Shown here: piece by piece, positions 15,170 to 27,550 of the stretch
Position numbering within the stretch: the first letter of the stretch is position 1
Layout: each line of letters opens with the position of its first letter
Source: Dirofilaria immitis
Taxonomy: Eukaryota; Nematoda; Chromadorea; Rhabditida; Onchocercidae
Reading direction: 5' to 3'
NCBI GenBank assembly: GCA_024305405.1
Contig: JAKNDB010000092.1
Span: 1,271,501-1,335,500 of the forward strand
DNA: 64,000 nucleotides
Position numbers and translations under genes: made by a program
The notes under the pieces: model-generated
Database searches by the model: none
Seen by the model: the letters and a program-made list of their open reading frames with translations, nothing else
Told to the model about the DNA's origin: nothing

Positions 15170-15310
15170 GAGAATTAATAGTTGAGTTGCAAAACAATCG
15201 TTCGCAGTTAACGATTGAGAATTAATAGTTGAGTTGCAAAACAATCGTTCGAAGTTAACAATTGAGAATTAATAGTTGAGTTGCAAAACAATCGTTCGAA
15301 GTTAACGATT
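15170..15310. repeat. Tandem repeat, three copies of 47 bp
   Basis: Units 15170-15216, 15217-15263 and 15264-15310 start with gagaattaatagttgagttg. They differ at two positions, so this is a young local duplication. Confidence 0.93.
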
Positions 15311-15423
15311 ATAACAATGCAAAAAAAAAAAAAACGATAAATAAAAATTGATTCTTTCGATAAGTAACAACCGTAACAACGCCTTTTATATCAACATTAA
15401 TATACCACTTTTTTTTGATCGAT

Positions 15424-15614
15424 ATTATAAATTGAGCTATTTTTTCATATGAAAAAAAAATTTCCCTTAAACTTTTCTACTCTCTTTTTCTTCTTTCCTT
15501 TTTATTTACTCTTTTCTTCTTTTTTTCTTCGTTTTTCTTTTCCCTCGCTCTCCTTATCTTTCACTTTTTTATTTCCTTTTTTTAATAGCGCCGAAAAATA
15601 GCTCAATTTATAAT
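15424..15614. mobile_element. MITE-like element with 22-bp inverted ends and pyrimidine-tract core
   Basis: The left end (15424-15446, attataaattgagctat then a T run and c) is the reverse complement of the right end (15593-15614), apart from one extra T. Between them lie about 120 bases that are almost all C and T on the + strand. No transposase frame is present. The size and the terminal inverted repeats suggest a non-autonomous element; a clear target-site duplication was not seen. Confidence 0.45.
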
Positions 15615-17847
15615 GTCAACCAAAAAGTTGAATAAGATATTATAAGTATCTCTCGAGTAACATTTTCTCAAGAGTTATTTTCAGATTTGGCATCATATTG
15701 CGACATGAATAAGTAAACATGGGATGAAATAGTAATGATTAATAAGTATTAAGAAAGCTCAGGAATGAATTTTTGCATATTAGTCCTGAATTATCAATTA
15801 TGATTAAAATAAACTATCGGTTGTCTAATCATCGATAGATTAGAAAATTTACTATTTTAAGCTTTTTGGGAATACGTCTCCATGTTACGTCTAAAGATAG
15901 TTATATTAATACGATGCAGGTAATTTTAGGAATAAAAATTATACAATTCGCAACATTCGCCGCATCCTCATAGACAGAAAAATAAGTTATCTGGTGAAAT
16001 ATAAATGCTACATCGATTCGATCTCGAAGCATTATTATCTTTATTTCTCTTCTTATTATTATTCCATTTTCGAATTTCTTGATATATCTCCATCATCGGT
16101 TCGTTTGATACATGTCATTCAGAAGATTATCAATACAACATAACAATCATCCATTTGTTGTTTCAATAGGAATGCATTTCCCAAATTTGTCAGTTTTTAC
16201 ATAATATTACGAGTGATAATAATATTTTCCACTTTTTAGTTTTGGAATGTCTTTATTTGCTGATTTGTTGTTATATTGTTTGTAATTAAAATTACCAATG
16301 TTTACTAATTCGATGAGATTTAAAAAATTGAATTATATTATTTTTTCTAAAAATAGACGAGTGTCTTTAACGATATGATGATTCCAGGAAAATATAAAGG
16401 AAAGATAATGATTATTATTGGAAAATATGAACTAATACGATTTTAATTTGATTCTTAATGGAAACATATTGAAATTAGAGGGTGATAATGAAAATACTTC
16501 AAAATTTATCAACAATTTGGCAATGAAAAAAATAGTAATTATCTAATTAGCATAACAAGCAATAAAGATTTACCCAAATTAAACAAGAAAGAAATAGAGA
16601 ACTTAAATAGATAAGAAGATATCATAAATTTCGTTAAATGATACCATGAACTTTTATTGCGTGAAATTTCATTTGAGATATTTTGAGAAATTCTAGACTT
16701 TGAAATATAGCGAAAAAAATTAGGAATTTTTACGAAACAGCAATTCTACTAAAAATTTTCGAAATGGAATCTAATAAGAATCTATAATAAATGCAGTATA
16801 TAAGTTATCAAGGATTTCCTATATAAATATTTGATGTTTCAGTGTACAAAAAATTAAACTAAATTTTTCTTATTTTCTGATCGACTACATAATTCTTCTC
16901 ATTTTTGTTTTATAAAAATAATTATTATTTCATGAATATAATGTTGCCATTCGACGATTTGTTGTTTATTATTTTCATTTTACTTATTTACTGTTTTGTT
17001 AAAAATTTGATTTCAAGACATTCCTAACTGAAATTCATTTATTCCGTGAGTATAAACACGTGAAATTGAGGAGTTCCTAAGCATTTATACTTAAACGAAA
17101 TAATTGTATTTACGGCAATTTTGGTAGTGATAGTTATGTTGTGATTGTGATTATCGTGATTTAATAAAAATCGAATAAAAAATGCAAATGAAATTATCAG
17201 TGTTAAAATCTAGAAACTCATTGATCTCTAATATCGATCCACAAGAACTACTCTGAATTGAATGCATATGAATAAGTTATTCTCATCCAATTATTCTCAT
17301 TAGTCAATTAATTAATAAACAATAAAAGGTTGTTATAAAGAGATTTAATATTCTTACACACTCTTTATATTAGCATATTATAATCAATTTTAATTTTCAA
17401 TCCATTCCTAATTAATGCATACAATTAATTATTCGATTAATTCATTATCCGAGCAAAAACATATCAAAAGATCTCTGAGGTCTTTTTCACTTAATATGAG
17501 ATATTATCACATTTTTTTCTCCTTTAATATGAAAAAGATGAAGCGAAGTTATCTGTAATTCCAGCAAATTTATGAGTTATTAGTATGACAATCATTCTCG
17601 ATTTCAAATAAAACCGATGAGTTTTTGTAATTTCATTCCATTCCCTTCCCTTTCTCCTCCTTTCTTTTCATATTGAAGTTGCATTGATTGATACCTTTGT
17701 TTCATTAATTGCTTATTTGCCCTAAAAAAATTGCAACTTGATATTTGATCAACTAGATTTCAAGCAATAGATGAAAAATGAAAGTATTATTAAACGATCT
17801 TGGTCTAGGATTAGATCCATCACCAACAATAAGGAAAATATTAACCA

Positions 17848-17853
17848 TTTATT
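17848..17853 (-). promoter_or_regulatory. Polyadenylation signal of the GPDH gene
   Basis: AATAAA on the minus strand, about 40 bases after the stop codon of the glycerol-3-phosphate dehydrogenase frame. Confidence 0.55.
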
Positions 17854-17892
17854 AATTGCGCTGATAATCAGTGATATTGAATCGCTGAATTT

Positions 17893-18968
17893 TCAATCAT
17901 CGGATAGTTTATTTTTGCATTCTCGAAGACGTTCTATCAAAAGATTGGGTGATAATTGTTGTTTGCATATTTGATGTACTGCAACGAATAACGGAAATCT
18001 TGATAGCATGTTGTGTTTTTTCAATATCATAAAGATCACTTCAGCAGTCAACGGGCCTTGAATACTTTGTCCATTCAGCATTTCTCGTTCGAGATTTTCG
18101 ATCGATTTTCTTGTTTTAACAAACGCTTCGCATATTTTACGATTACGGCCAGAAATGCATGTTGCAATGAGATCAGCAATTCCGCAACTCTCGAAATATG
18201 TTCGAATATCTGAACCGTGATAAAACAGCTCAACAAATACAATGATTTCTAAGAGTCCCAACCGTATAATAGCTGCTTTTGTGTTACTACCATATCCCAA
18301 GCCATCAGCAAAACCAGCTGCACATGCCACTATATTTTTTAGACCACCGCATAATTCGACACTCTTCGAATCTTCGGTTAAATTAATCCGGAAATTATCG
18401 TTTTGGAATAATTTTTTCAGTATCGGCCATTTTTCTTTTTGACCTCTGCAGCCAATCGTTGCTTCAGAGAATTCTTCATTTGCCACTTCTTGAGCTACAT
18501 TTGCCCCCATCAATACTGCTGTATCGATATCCAGCAATTTTCGAATTCCTTCAGATACCAAATGAATCACACCTTCTTTCTTATCCACGAGAAAACCTTT
18601 GATGAGTGAAATGGCGAGAGCGCCTTCTTTCAAATGACCTTTTAATTGAATGCAAACATTTTCCACAAACTGATGAGGTATCACAAAGATAAGTATATCG
18701 CTGCCTGTGCAAGCTGTTACTAAGTCTGCAACAGCTATCACGTTCGACGATAATTTTTACCTGGCAGGTATTTGACATTTTCATGTTGCGTATTTATAAT
18801 TTCAGTAAGTTTCCTTCCGTTTATTATCTCTTCGCGAACCCACATACGAACTTCTGGATCAAAATCATTTGTGTAATTCTCGACATTTCGTCCAATAATC
18901 ATTGCAATCGCTGAACCCCAATTACCTGAACCTATAAGTGTTATTTTGGCAGGCGTTATATGTTTCAT
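17893..18968 (-). CDS. NAD-dependent glycerol-3-phosphate dehydrogenase, intronless, one frameshift
   Basis: Cytosolic enzyme that interconverts dihydroxyacetone phosphate and glycerol-3-phosphate with NADH. The N-terminal part shows the dinucleotide-binding GSGNWGSA and the family block [18 protein letters not shown]. The C-terminal part shows SLIKG (catalytic Lys equivalent to 120), GGLKN (Lys/Asn equivalent to 204/205), [10 protein letters not shown] and SGRNRK (substrate Arg). Total length would be 358 residues, close to the usual 349. The two parts lie in different frames and join after YLPG. Adding one A to the run of five (T5 on the + strand, 18754-18758) restores [12 protein letters not shown], as in homologues. 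Unlike its neighbours the gene has no introns, so it may be a retrocopy. All catalytic residues are kept, so a sequencing error is likelier than a dead gene. Confidence 0.9.
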
Positions 18969-21900
18969 TACAGCAATTTTTTATAGCACGAATAATAATG
19001 TATATCAGACAAGAACGAAGAAAAAAATGCTTAATCAACCATAAATTAGTTTGCCGCAAAACATAATAAACCAAATTTCAAAAAACTTTTTATTTATAAT
19101 GACAACTGAAATTTTCCTAGATAAATGAACTACGAAAAATTGGAAGAAAGACAAAAATTATGAAAGTTTTTCCTGATTTATAACTATCTAATATTAAACA
19201 TTCAGAATGATTAGTTGATGTCAGCTCTTTAACGCTCTTCTCTCTTGAACAAAATAAATAATGTTTTCATTCAAATTTGACCAATACTAGTTGGCCTAAT
19301 TAACCATAAGGTCTAGTTTTGAAATAAGGAAGAATTAGCAAAGGAAAAGTGAATATGTTAAATTTATCTGTTTGACATCAAAATGATCAACTAATTGATC
19401 CTGCAGTTTACTTGAACATTCTCATTAATAAAAAGAGTCCGAAAAAGATACCATACAATTACGGTAATATTTTTGTATTGTTTTCACCATTCTTTTTCCT
19501 AGCGTGAAGTTTTTGTTTTTGCTATACATATTATTAAAGAAAGATTAATTTAGTTGCAACATGTTCTTTTATGTAACTCTCGATCTTTTAATTCAATTAA
19601 TAAATGAAGTTAATAAAACTAAATTTAGGTTAAACTCAGGTCGTATGAATCGCAATAAAATTGCGAATCGTTAATCTTGCATAAAAGTAATAGATGGTAC
19701 ATTTATGATGTCAATGATAAAAGTGGACCAGCAGCTTCGAAGCATTTTCTCTTTTAAAGAAAATCATGGAAAGAAATGTTTGACGGTTTAAACTTATTAA
19801 ATTTTTTTATCTATGATTTCTTTACTTTATATGCTCAGCCAACAAATTTTTATACCTTCTTTTGTATTCATTTTTCCTTCATTTAAATTAAATTTATGAC
19901 TTAATGCTGAAAAAGGAAAATACGTATGAGTAAATTATACGAACAATTCTGGCAAATCTTCTAATTTAACGGTACTAAGTACGATACGTGAATAGAATAT
20001 ACATAAAATTGAAATATTTTAGTGAAATGGAAAAATGGCTCATATTGCTGTTTTATGAAATCATTTATTTCCTTAATCTATGCGTTGATTAAACTAAATT
20101 TATCATAAATCGTTCTTTTAGAAAATTGCAAGTAAAATGAGATGAAATATGAAAGACTTTAATATTTTTAATGATAGGAAATTATTCGATTATAATTCAA
20201 AATATCAAATATACCGAACAGATCGAATGCAATTTGCATTTGTTCATAAAATTAGTTCCCGAAATCATTTTATATCATAATATGCTGATTAAATGAAACA
20301 TTTCATATTATAATACATTGGTTATGTGAAACATATAATAATAATAATAATAATTTCATAATAAAAAAAGTTTTCCTGAAATTCTTGAATATTTTATAAA
20401 TATAATGAACCGTTTATAATAAATATCATTCAATGAATTGTGGAAAACAATTGTTCGATTTTTATGTTATTTTGACGTTTTTAAATTTGATCATGTGAGC
20501 GATCTAATCTAATTTCATTAAAAATTGAATTTTAACATAATGAAATTTACAAGCTTTCAAAATACTGAAAAATTATATTGAAATTTTTTTTAAATATCTT
20601 TTGTGCTTAACATAATCTGTTCTCATTATTTTGCGATTAAATCTTATTATAGAACTATCTATCGAGAGAAATTTTACTTAAATACATCATTTATTTTTTC
20701 GATTCTGTTGACTTTTTAATCAGCCATTTCATTGCAAATTTGTAGCTTTTCATATTATTACCTTCCTTGCAATTTTCATATCGCATAACTTTTAAAGATC
20801 ATAAGATTAATTAATAAACTTATCCCTAAGTATTGTGATTTTCAAAATGGCGTTGAGATAGATGCATACAACTATTTTGCTTCATTATTTTTTGAAATAT
20901 GAGATTGCATACTTCAGATTACTTTAATTATTTTATATACTTCAGATTACTTTATCTTAGCTGTCTTTTGCTAAGGAAATAATAGTTCTGAACTATTGGA
21001 AATGGTGGAAATTCGATATGTATTTCTTTAAAATTATATTAAACTTTTTGAAAGAGCAATATGGCGTCAAAGTAAAAGATTAGTAAAATGTAAAGAATGC
21101 TTCGATCTAATTGATTATAATACGAAATATAATGGGTATTGAACATTAATAATAGCAAGAGGAAGAATAATATTTAAAGTATAAATCGATATCATAACTA
21201 AGAATTGTACTGATGGCGGTTATAATAGCAATGGTTGTGATACGAGATTAGGAAACAACTTTCTTATCAGTATTTCACAGAAATCAGTCGCTTGAATTAG
21301 AGACGCTTTGTTTTTCGAAGCTTTATAAAAAGTATGCGCTCGGCAATCTAATTTTGTCTCAGAATGAATAGTTCAAAATTAAATTTGTATAGTGCCACAA
21401 AATTGAAATGTCATTTATTCAAAATTGCCATATCATGATTTTCCTCAATAAAATTATTATTAAGAATGTCAGAAATAATGATAATAATCTGCTGTCTGAT
21501 GATTTTGTTAAGACAGGTTATAGAAGAATAACAGAAAAAATTGGTTTGAATATTTATCATTTTTTTGTTGTTTAACTTGAATTCAAGTTATTGCTCTGAT
21601 ACTTAAATGATTGTTTTGATAGATATTTAAAGCTGAAAAAAAAACAAAAGGAAGGAGCTCACGATTGCATCCAAAAATACTTGATGATCGAATCAGATTC
21701 ATATATTATTCTGTTTCATTTCGTTTTCATCATATTTTATGAACCATATTTGGTAGAAGGAAATCTTGAATGCTAAATCTTTTATTCAAAATATAAAAAG
21801 CATTTAGGAAATCTAAAAGTTGGAAAAAATTAGAAAAAAATATAATTGAAAAATATAACTTTTTAATTCGAAAAATAAATGAAATTATATATGTAAAAAT

Positions 21901-22660
21901 ATCAATGACAAACATAAAGGATTAATTGTTATTTTAATAATTATGTTGAAAATGTTCAATTTTTCCAATTATATGTTGAAGAAAAAAAGTAAGTATTATG
22001 GAAAAATTTGCATTTAAATTTGTGAGATTTTCGAATACTTTCAATGTGCAAAATTTTTTTAAACGAAAAGAAAGCAATGCAAATAAAAACAAAGTATACA
22101 AGGAAGCATAAATAAAAGCCTTAAATTGCGCCGTTGTATTTACAACAATCGAGACATCAACTGCTCATTTATATGTGTAGAAAGGTTAGAAATAAATGGG
22201 ACACTAATTGCGATATAAATTAGATAGATGATATTATGAGCTTAGCATGTTAAATTTTAAATTTTTTATCAAGATGTAGATGTGTTTTATCTGAATTCAG
22301 AAATTTTATTCATATCTTGATTTAATTTTATTTAACTTTGCTTATTTTATTTAAGCAGAACTAAAATTTTGAGCACGACCTTTTCAGATACTAAGCTTAT
22401 TTAAATCCCAAGTTGTTTTTAGTTTCATCTGTCATTTATTTTGAAATTAAATTTAGAAACTTCTAACTGATGTAGTATATGCTATTCAAACATTTATAAG
22501 TATGAAATTTGATTTTAAACTTCCAGATTCTAATCCAATCCAATTTAAATACAATTTGATTTTAATCAAAAATCTCAAAATTTCTTCGCATACTTTTTAT
22601 ATATTGAAAATAATTGGAAATTAAAACAAATTGACGTACTATTCGTTCAAGAAAAACTTT
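18969..22660. other. AT-rich intergenic region
   Basis: No gene, RNA or ordered repeat larger than a short ATA microsatellite (about 20336-20354) was found on either strand. Confidence 0.5.
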
Positions 22661-22663
22661 CAG
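22653..22663 (+). promoter_or_regulatory. Likely spliced-leader acceptor of the neuropeptide gene
   Basis: aaaactttcag ends 20 bases before the ATG at 22684. A pyrimidine-rich tract plus CAG so near a start codon is the usual nematode outron/trans-splice arrangement. Confidence 0.5.
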
Positions 22664-22683
22664 AAAGTGCAAATCTTATAACA

Positions 22684-23610
22684 ATGCCATCATTTCGTCC
22701 ATGGATAAATCATTTCCATAAAACTCTGTTGAGTACGCTGATTTGTTATTATTTATTAGCAGATCATGCTACCGGCATTAACGACGGTTCGAACTTCATG
22801 ACATATCCTGCATACAGAGTAAGATAACAAGAAAAAAGATTTATTAATTATAATAAATTTTATTCGATCACATTTTGCCAGAAGATTTCCATTGTTGAAT
22901 GTATTAATACTTTCTTTTATTTCTTATACATATATACGTATATACAATTCGAGTTCTTTCAAATTTTAATTAATAAAGTCTTCAATAAATTAAGCTTTTA
23001 ATTTTGTAACAATTCATCTGAAACATTGTACACATACATTCAGCAATCATAATTTTGATAAATTGTTATCATTTGCTTCAAGGTAGTACAATATTTCTGG
23101 TGTCTTACAACCTTTTCTTATATCTTCAATAGTTCAAATTAGTTGATCATGAAAAAATCAAAGCATTCAAGATTTTTTATTGTGATTTCAGCAAGATCTT
23201 TATGGTATGAATGACGCATCACATCTACGATCGTTAAGGTCAGATCTTGGAATGAATAACATTGGCCATGTCGAGGATTTTAATGTAAAATTTTCTTAAT
23301 GTTTGTGAAGAATGACACTTAAAATAGTTAGACGGACAAATGAAAGAATCAGAAATTATCATAATCATCGAAGTACTGAAACATATATGTCAATGAAATT
23401 TCTTTAAAATTTTGAAACAGAGCACAAAATTTACGAATATCTTGTAAAATAATGTCAGATATCACTAAAAATTATAAAAATAAATCATACGCCTTCGAAT
23501 TATGATAAATATTTTAGTATCCATTAGCATCGCGTTCGGCAGCAATGATATCAGGTCGTGGATTTCGTCCTGGTAAACGATACGATGCAGGAATCATATC
23601 TTTCATTTAA
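22684..23610 (+). CDS. RPamide neuropeptide precursor (NLP-22-like)
   Basis: Three exons, all phase 0: 22684-22818 (45 codons), 23192-23284 (31) and 23518-23610 (30 plus stop), giving 106 residues. Residues about 12-30 form a hydrophobic signal peptide (LLSTLICYYLLADHATG). The propeptide follows, with single basic sites. The last exon encodes SAAMISGRGFRPG followed by KR: a Gly amide donor and a dibasic cleavage site, predicting one peptide ending GRGFRPamide, then a nine-residue tail. The C. elegans RPamide precursors NLP-2, NLP-22, NLP-23 and NLP-46 carry peptides of the form S-x-A-x-G-R-x-G-F-RPG; C. elegans NLP-22 promotes a sleep-like state. Donors and acceptors are canonical, although the exon 2 donor (aat/gtaaaa) is weaker. 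No frame correction is needed. Assignment to nlp-22 rather than a sister gene is inference. Confidence 0.82.
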
Positions 23611-25571
23611 GTAGTACTAATTACAGTACCCGTGAAGAGTTTATTGGTAAAATATATGATATATTTCTGATAAAATGTTTCACGATGCTGTATTGGCACA
23701 GTGTTCTATTTGTTAATAAGATATAATCAATCGGTTTTAAATTTAAAATTTAGCCATGATCTTCTGAGAATCAGCGAAATTTCTCAGTATCATTACCATG
23801 ATTAGCAAATTATACTATCCTACCTTCTGTTTATGTCACATGCGATAAAAGTAATGTCAATTAAAATAAATTTCGTTGGACTAATTCAAATTTATAATGA
23901 TGGTATGAAGTATAGGAGGAGAACAAAATGAGAGAGAAGAGTTTACCAAATGGTGGGTTTAGAAGTACTTACTTAAAGCGATCTATTTCTTTTCTGTTTA
24001 TTCAATTTAGTATTATCATAAGTTTGTAAGATGATTGCATTTCTCGTTAAGTCGTGATAATACTTTCAATCTTTCTTATATATTCCATTATTACACATGA
24101 AGCAAGCCAGGATTATTTATATATCAAGTGAATAATATTGTAAACACGGATTGTAACACTTCATAAATTCAAATGAAAACCTTAAAACAAAATTTTATAG
24201 AGAAAACTACTTTAAAAAACTAAAATATATTTTAAATCGGATAAAAATCAATAAGACAAAAATCGAAAAGATAAAATTTTCAAGACAGAATTGCACTACC
24301 AATAAAGTCATTTGATAAAAATTATTGCATCAATAATTTTACATTTAGCACTTTCCATTTGAATCGATAATTTCTAAATTTGAATTTTGAAACTAGAAAG
24401 GTCGGAAGTTAATGATCACCGAAAGATTAGTTTTATCATAGAAGTTTAAGATATCTGATGGATAGTGTTATAAGCTTTATTCGTAGATAATTTCGAGTTT
24501 TAACAATTTAATATAAATCTGTGCTAAATGTAAAATTGTTGATGCAATCCCTTTGCTTGCTTACTTACTCGATCCTCTTTGATAAACGATCTGTTTCTCT
24601 ATTTGTCCACTACTGTATCAAATGTCGTGAGATGGCACTGGACAAAAGACCATTTTTTATGCATTCAATGTGAGATGATTAGGATACGGTGAAAGCAGTA
24701 TGAGGTGTAGAGAAAAAAGAATAGAAATGGGAAAGGTCGAGATCTCTACTGATGCTACTCGAGATGGACATTCTCCTCCTCCATTTATTCTTTGATCGTT
24801 TTGTTCCCGTGATGGCGTTGATAGAAACACTTCATCCATTTCTTCTTTTTCTCGTCGTTTGCTTTTTTCCTTGCCAAACTTCTATATACTATTGGCGCGG
24901 AGAAGAACAATCTAACAGTTGTTTCATTTTCATTATTTCTTCATAACAATATTTGTTCAGATTCTTCTACACGCACAATATGTCAAGCAATTCTTGAAGC
25001 TACTTCTTAATGTTATTGAATTACTATTATTGTTTATATTTTCCAATATTTCTGCAATTTATGTATAACAGCATTGTTTTGAAAGTCTAAAATAAAAAGC
25101 AAATAATTTCCATCAAATGTTAAGAATGATAATTGCCTACCATTATTTTTGGTATAATCATTAATATATCCTACAATTGTAGAAAAGCAACATCGATCTT
25201 TTCTCGAAAATTTGATTATAAGCTATTTTTTTCCTTTCGACTTTTCGGCTGTTTGAATAAATTCTTTACTAATATTTATCATAACCTATTCTTCATGTTT
25301 GACCATCCGTCATCTTTTCTCGAGAATGTGTCTCTTTTGTGCACTCTGCCGCTAATATATCTTGAATGAATGATCGATCAATAGGGAGAGGAAACTGGAG
25401 AGCAGTATGACAAAGGTCAATAACTATTGGATTAGTGGACAAACGTGCCCATCTAATCTTTGAAGGTGCTTACTCTTAAGTTGTATATTTCTTCTTATTA
25501 GATTTCTTTTTTTTCTGATTATTTAAGGTTAAATTTTTAGAAATTTGTGATTCTAAACTTAATTTTTACTT
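23611..25571. other. Intergenic region
   Basis: No defensible gene. The stretch about 24580-24960 is richer in G+C than its surroundings and could be regulatory. Its open frames on both strands overlap each other and show no domain or splice pattern. Confidence 0.4.
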
Positions 25572-25847
25572 ACTCTTTTGTTTAATTATTCGTGATGCAT
25601 AAATATTATTTAGGATGACTTAGCAAAAATAAAAGTGTAAACTCTTTTGTTTAATTATTCGTGATGCATAAATATTATTTAGGATGACTTAGCAAAAATA
25701 AAAGTGTAAACTCTTTTGTTTAATTATTCGTGATGCATAAATATTATTTAGGATGACTTAGCAAAAATAAAAGTGTAAACTCTTTTGTTTAATTATTCGT
25801 GATGCATAAATATTATTTAGGATGACTTAGCAAAAATAAAAGTGTAA
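25572..25847. repeat. Minisatellite, four copies of 69 bp
   Basis: Four head-to-tail copies at 25572, 25641, 25710 and 25779, each beginning actcttttgtttaattattc and ending aaaagtgtaa. They appear identical, so the array is recent or homogenised and copy number may vary between individuals or be collapsed in the assembly. Confidence 0.97.
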
Positions 25848-26383
25848 CTTTTTTGGAACTTTCCGTCATCAGTCACAAAATAATTTCCTAACTTTTTAAT
25901 GGAAATTAAATTTAACAGATTAAAAATATCAATGATACAACAAATTAATTGAACAAATAAATTTTCTATTAAAATCATGCTTAAGAGAAAGTGTTACATT
26001 TGCATTTATAGCATTGTCTATTGTTATTTTTACGCTTATTAAAGTAGGCGATATTTTTGTATCAACAGCTTCTAGTTTCTCTAAATGTTTCAAAATTTAA
26101 ATATTTAAATTATTTGAACACCTCTGACTACCTTTACTGAATATATGCTAAACTTTCATTGCCGATAAGTTCCATCGGAAAGCTTATTTATTATAATACA
26201 TTCTACAAAAATCTCGTTCATTATTTGCATAGCTTTATACTTCACTTGACACTCCCTACTACATTTTTTTCTAATTGTAAACTTGCCAAGATAGATAAGA
26301 TTAAAGAGAAATACTTTTCCTTTCCCTCTGTTTGAAGAGGTAATTTTCTTCTAAAATAATTTTATAGACAGTATTTCTCTCTT

Positions 26384-27182
26384 TTAGAAATCAATAATAG
26401 CTTTGCCAGCATGCTCTTTCAGTACTTCATTTTTACGTTGATTTCTTATTAACATTTTACCTACAACAAATAACGACAGGAAGCTTGGTGCGGCCGAGAA
26501 GACTTGAATCCCAGGGCCTTATGAGCCACAACGACCTCAACGCTGCGTGTCTACCAATTCCACCACGATCGCACTTTATTCTAGTTTTTATATAGTTATT
26601 TTAAGTTATTTAATCATTTTAGAATTCGTCCTCCAAAGTATCAATAAGATACTAGGATATTTTATAAATTATTAGGACAAGCGAAGGGTATAGAGCACTA
26701 TGTAATCTATTAGAGAAAGGTACGCCGGATCTAGCGGCAGAGATGAACTTGCATCACAAGAAGATTGAAGAATACTTAAAAAGTCCTAGACAATCTACAT
26801 CATTAAAGAAATAATAGAAGAAAACGAGGATTTAAATAAAATACATAGGAGATGAGCGAAATAGCAAAAGAAAAGAGCATCCAAATACAAAGTTAATAGA
26901 GCAGCACAAAAATAACCAAGAAATCCTAAAAGTATTAGAGAACTTAGAATCAGACAAAAAGAATCATTGGTAAATGAAAAAACAAAAATGATTACAAAGA
27001 AGAACTGGAGTCTCGTGAAAAAATAAACTTGCAATCATAAAAGATGGTTTATTGAAGGCATTCAAGCAAGAAATTTTTAATAAAGAAAAAATCAAGAAGT
27101 TACCAGAAAAAGCAGAATTTGAATATTGCTTAGCAGAGAAATACATCATATATCCTGTGTCATGTTTAAAAATTGAATTCAT
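26384..27182. pseudogene. Nuclear insertion of bacterial (Wolbachia-type) DNA
   Basis: This block of about 800 bp carries a bacterial tRNA-Leu on the minus strand (26487-26574). To its left is a short minus-strand coding tail (KMLIRNQRKNEVLKEH). To its right is a plus-strand coding tail (26668-26814, EKGTPDLAAEMNLHHKKIEE). From 26850 to 27180 lies purine-rich, lysine/glutamate-rich coding debris that changes frame repeatedly (IEQHKNNQEILKVLENLE; then EKIKKLPEKAEFEYCLAEKY). There are no introns or nematode-style splice sites. Filarial genomes commonly contain decayed Wolbachia fragments, and the tRNA is the firm anchor; the coding pieces are not identified by name. The boundaries are approximate. 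Confidence 0.6.
26487..26574 (-). tRNA. Degenerate bacterial-type tRNA-Leu (anticodon GAG)
   Basis: On the minus strand the D-arm block TGGTGGAATTGGTAGACAC is the standard bacterial leucine tRNA sequence. The anticodon arm CAGCG-TTGAGGT-CGTTG gives GAG, a long type II variable arm follows, and TTCAAGT marks the T loop. Damage is visible: an A-C mismatch in the acceptor stem, a G-T wobble in the anticodon stem and a T stem that no longer pairs well, as if one G was lost before the loop. It is therefore probably non-functional. The origin from Wolbachia is inferred from host context. Confidence 0.82.
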
Positions 27183-27550
27183 TTGTATCGAATAACTATT
27201 TCCTTAATCGTTCATTGTTAGGAAAATGATTATTTAAACTTCTTATATTGTCTAAAGCATTAAAATAAGGAATAATGTCTTATTTTTTTTTCTTTATCGA
27301 TTGTGCCAAATTCATAACTTTTTTTCCACCTAATATTAGTAAATGTCATTTTTATATGTAAATCATTCGTTATAATAAGATTTTTGTCTGATTTATTAAG
27401 ACACAAAATAACTATTATTGAATTTAATTAATATTCATCCAGTAAAATTTATTAAAATTTTGAAGACGGAGACTGTATGATTTGAGTTTAACTATTCTAT
27501 ATTATCTTGTCAAGGTTTAATTTAATTTCTGATTTAAACTCTTTAAGTCT

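Larger units (their letters stand above)
14066..17892. other. Intergenic region with inverted-repeat and tandem-repeat elements
   Basis: No protein-coding exon could be supported. It holds a 3 x 47 bp tandem repeat (15170-15310) and an inverted-repeat element with a pyrimidine-rich core (15424-15614). Confidence 0.5.

Noticed and set aside
18735..18769. A 35-nt GT..AG segment in GPDH (minus strand, gtaaaaattatcg...gttgcag) whose removal restores an open frame
   Set aside because: It is shorter than workable nematode introns, and splicing would delete the conserved [10 protein letters not shown] part of the NAD-binding domain. One added A gives a full match instead.
25572..25847. CRISPR array
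   Set aside because: The four units abut with no unique spacers, and the DNA is eukaryotic; it is a minisatellite.
26795..27182. Minus-strand Phe/Leu-rich open frames in the Wolbachia-like block
   Set aside because: They are the complement of purine-rich Lys/Glu codons on the other strand and have no motif.
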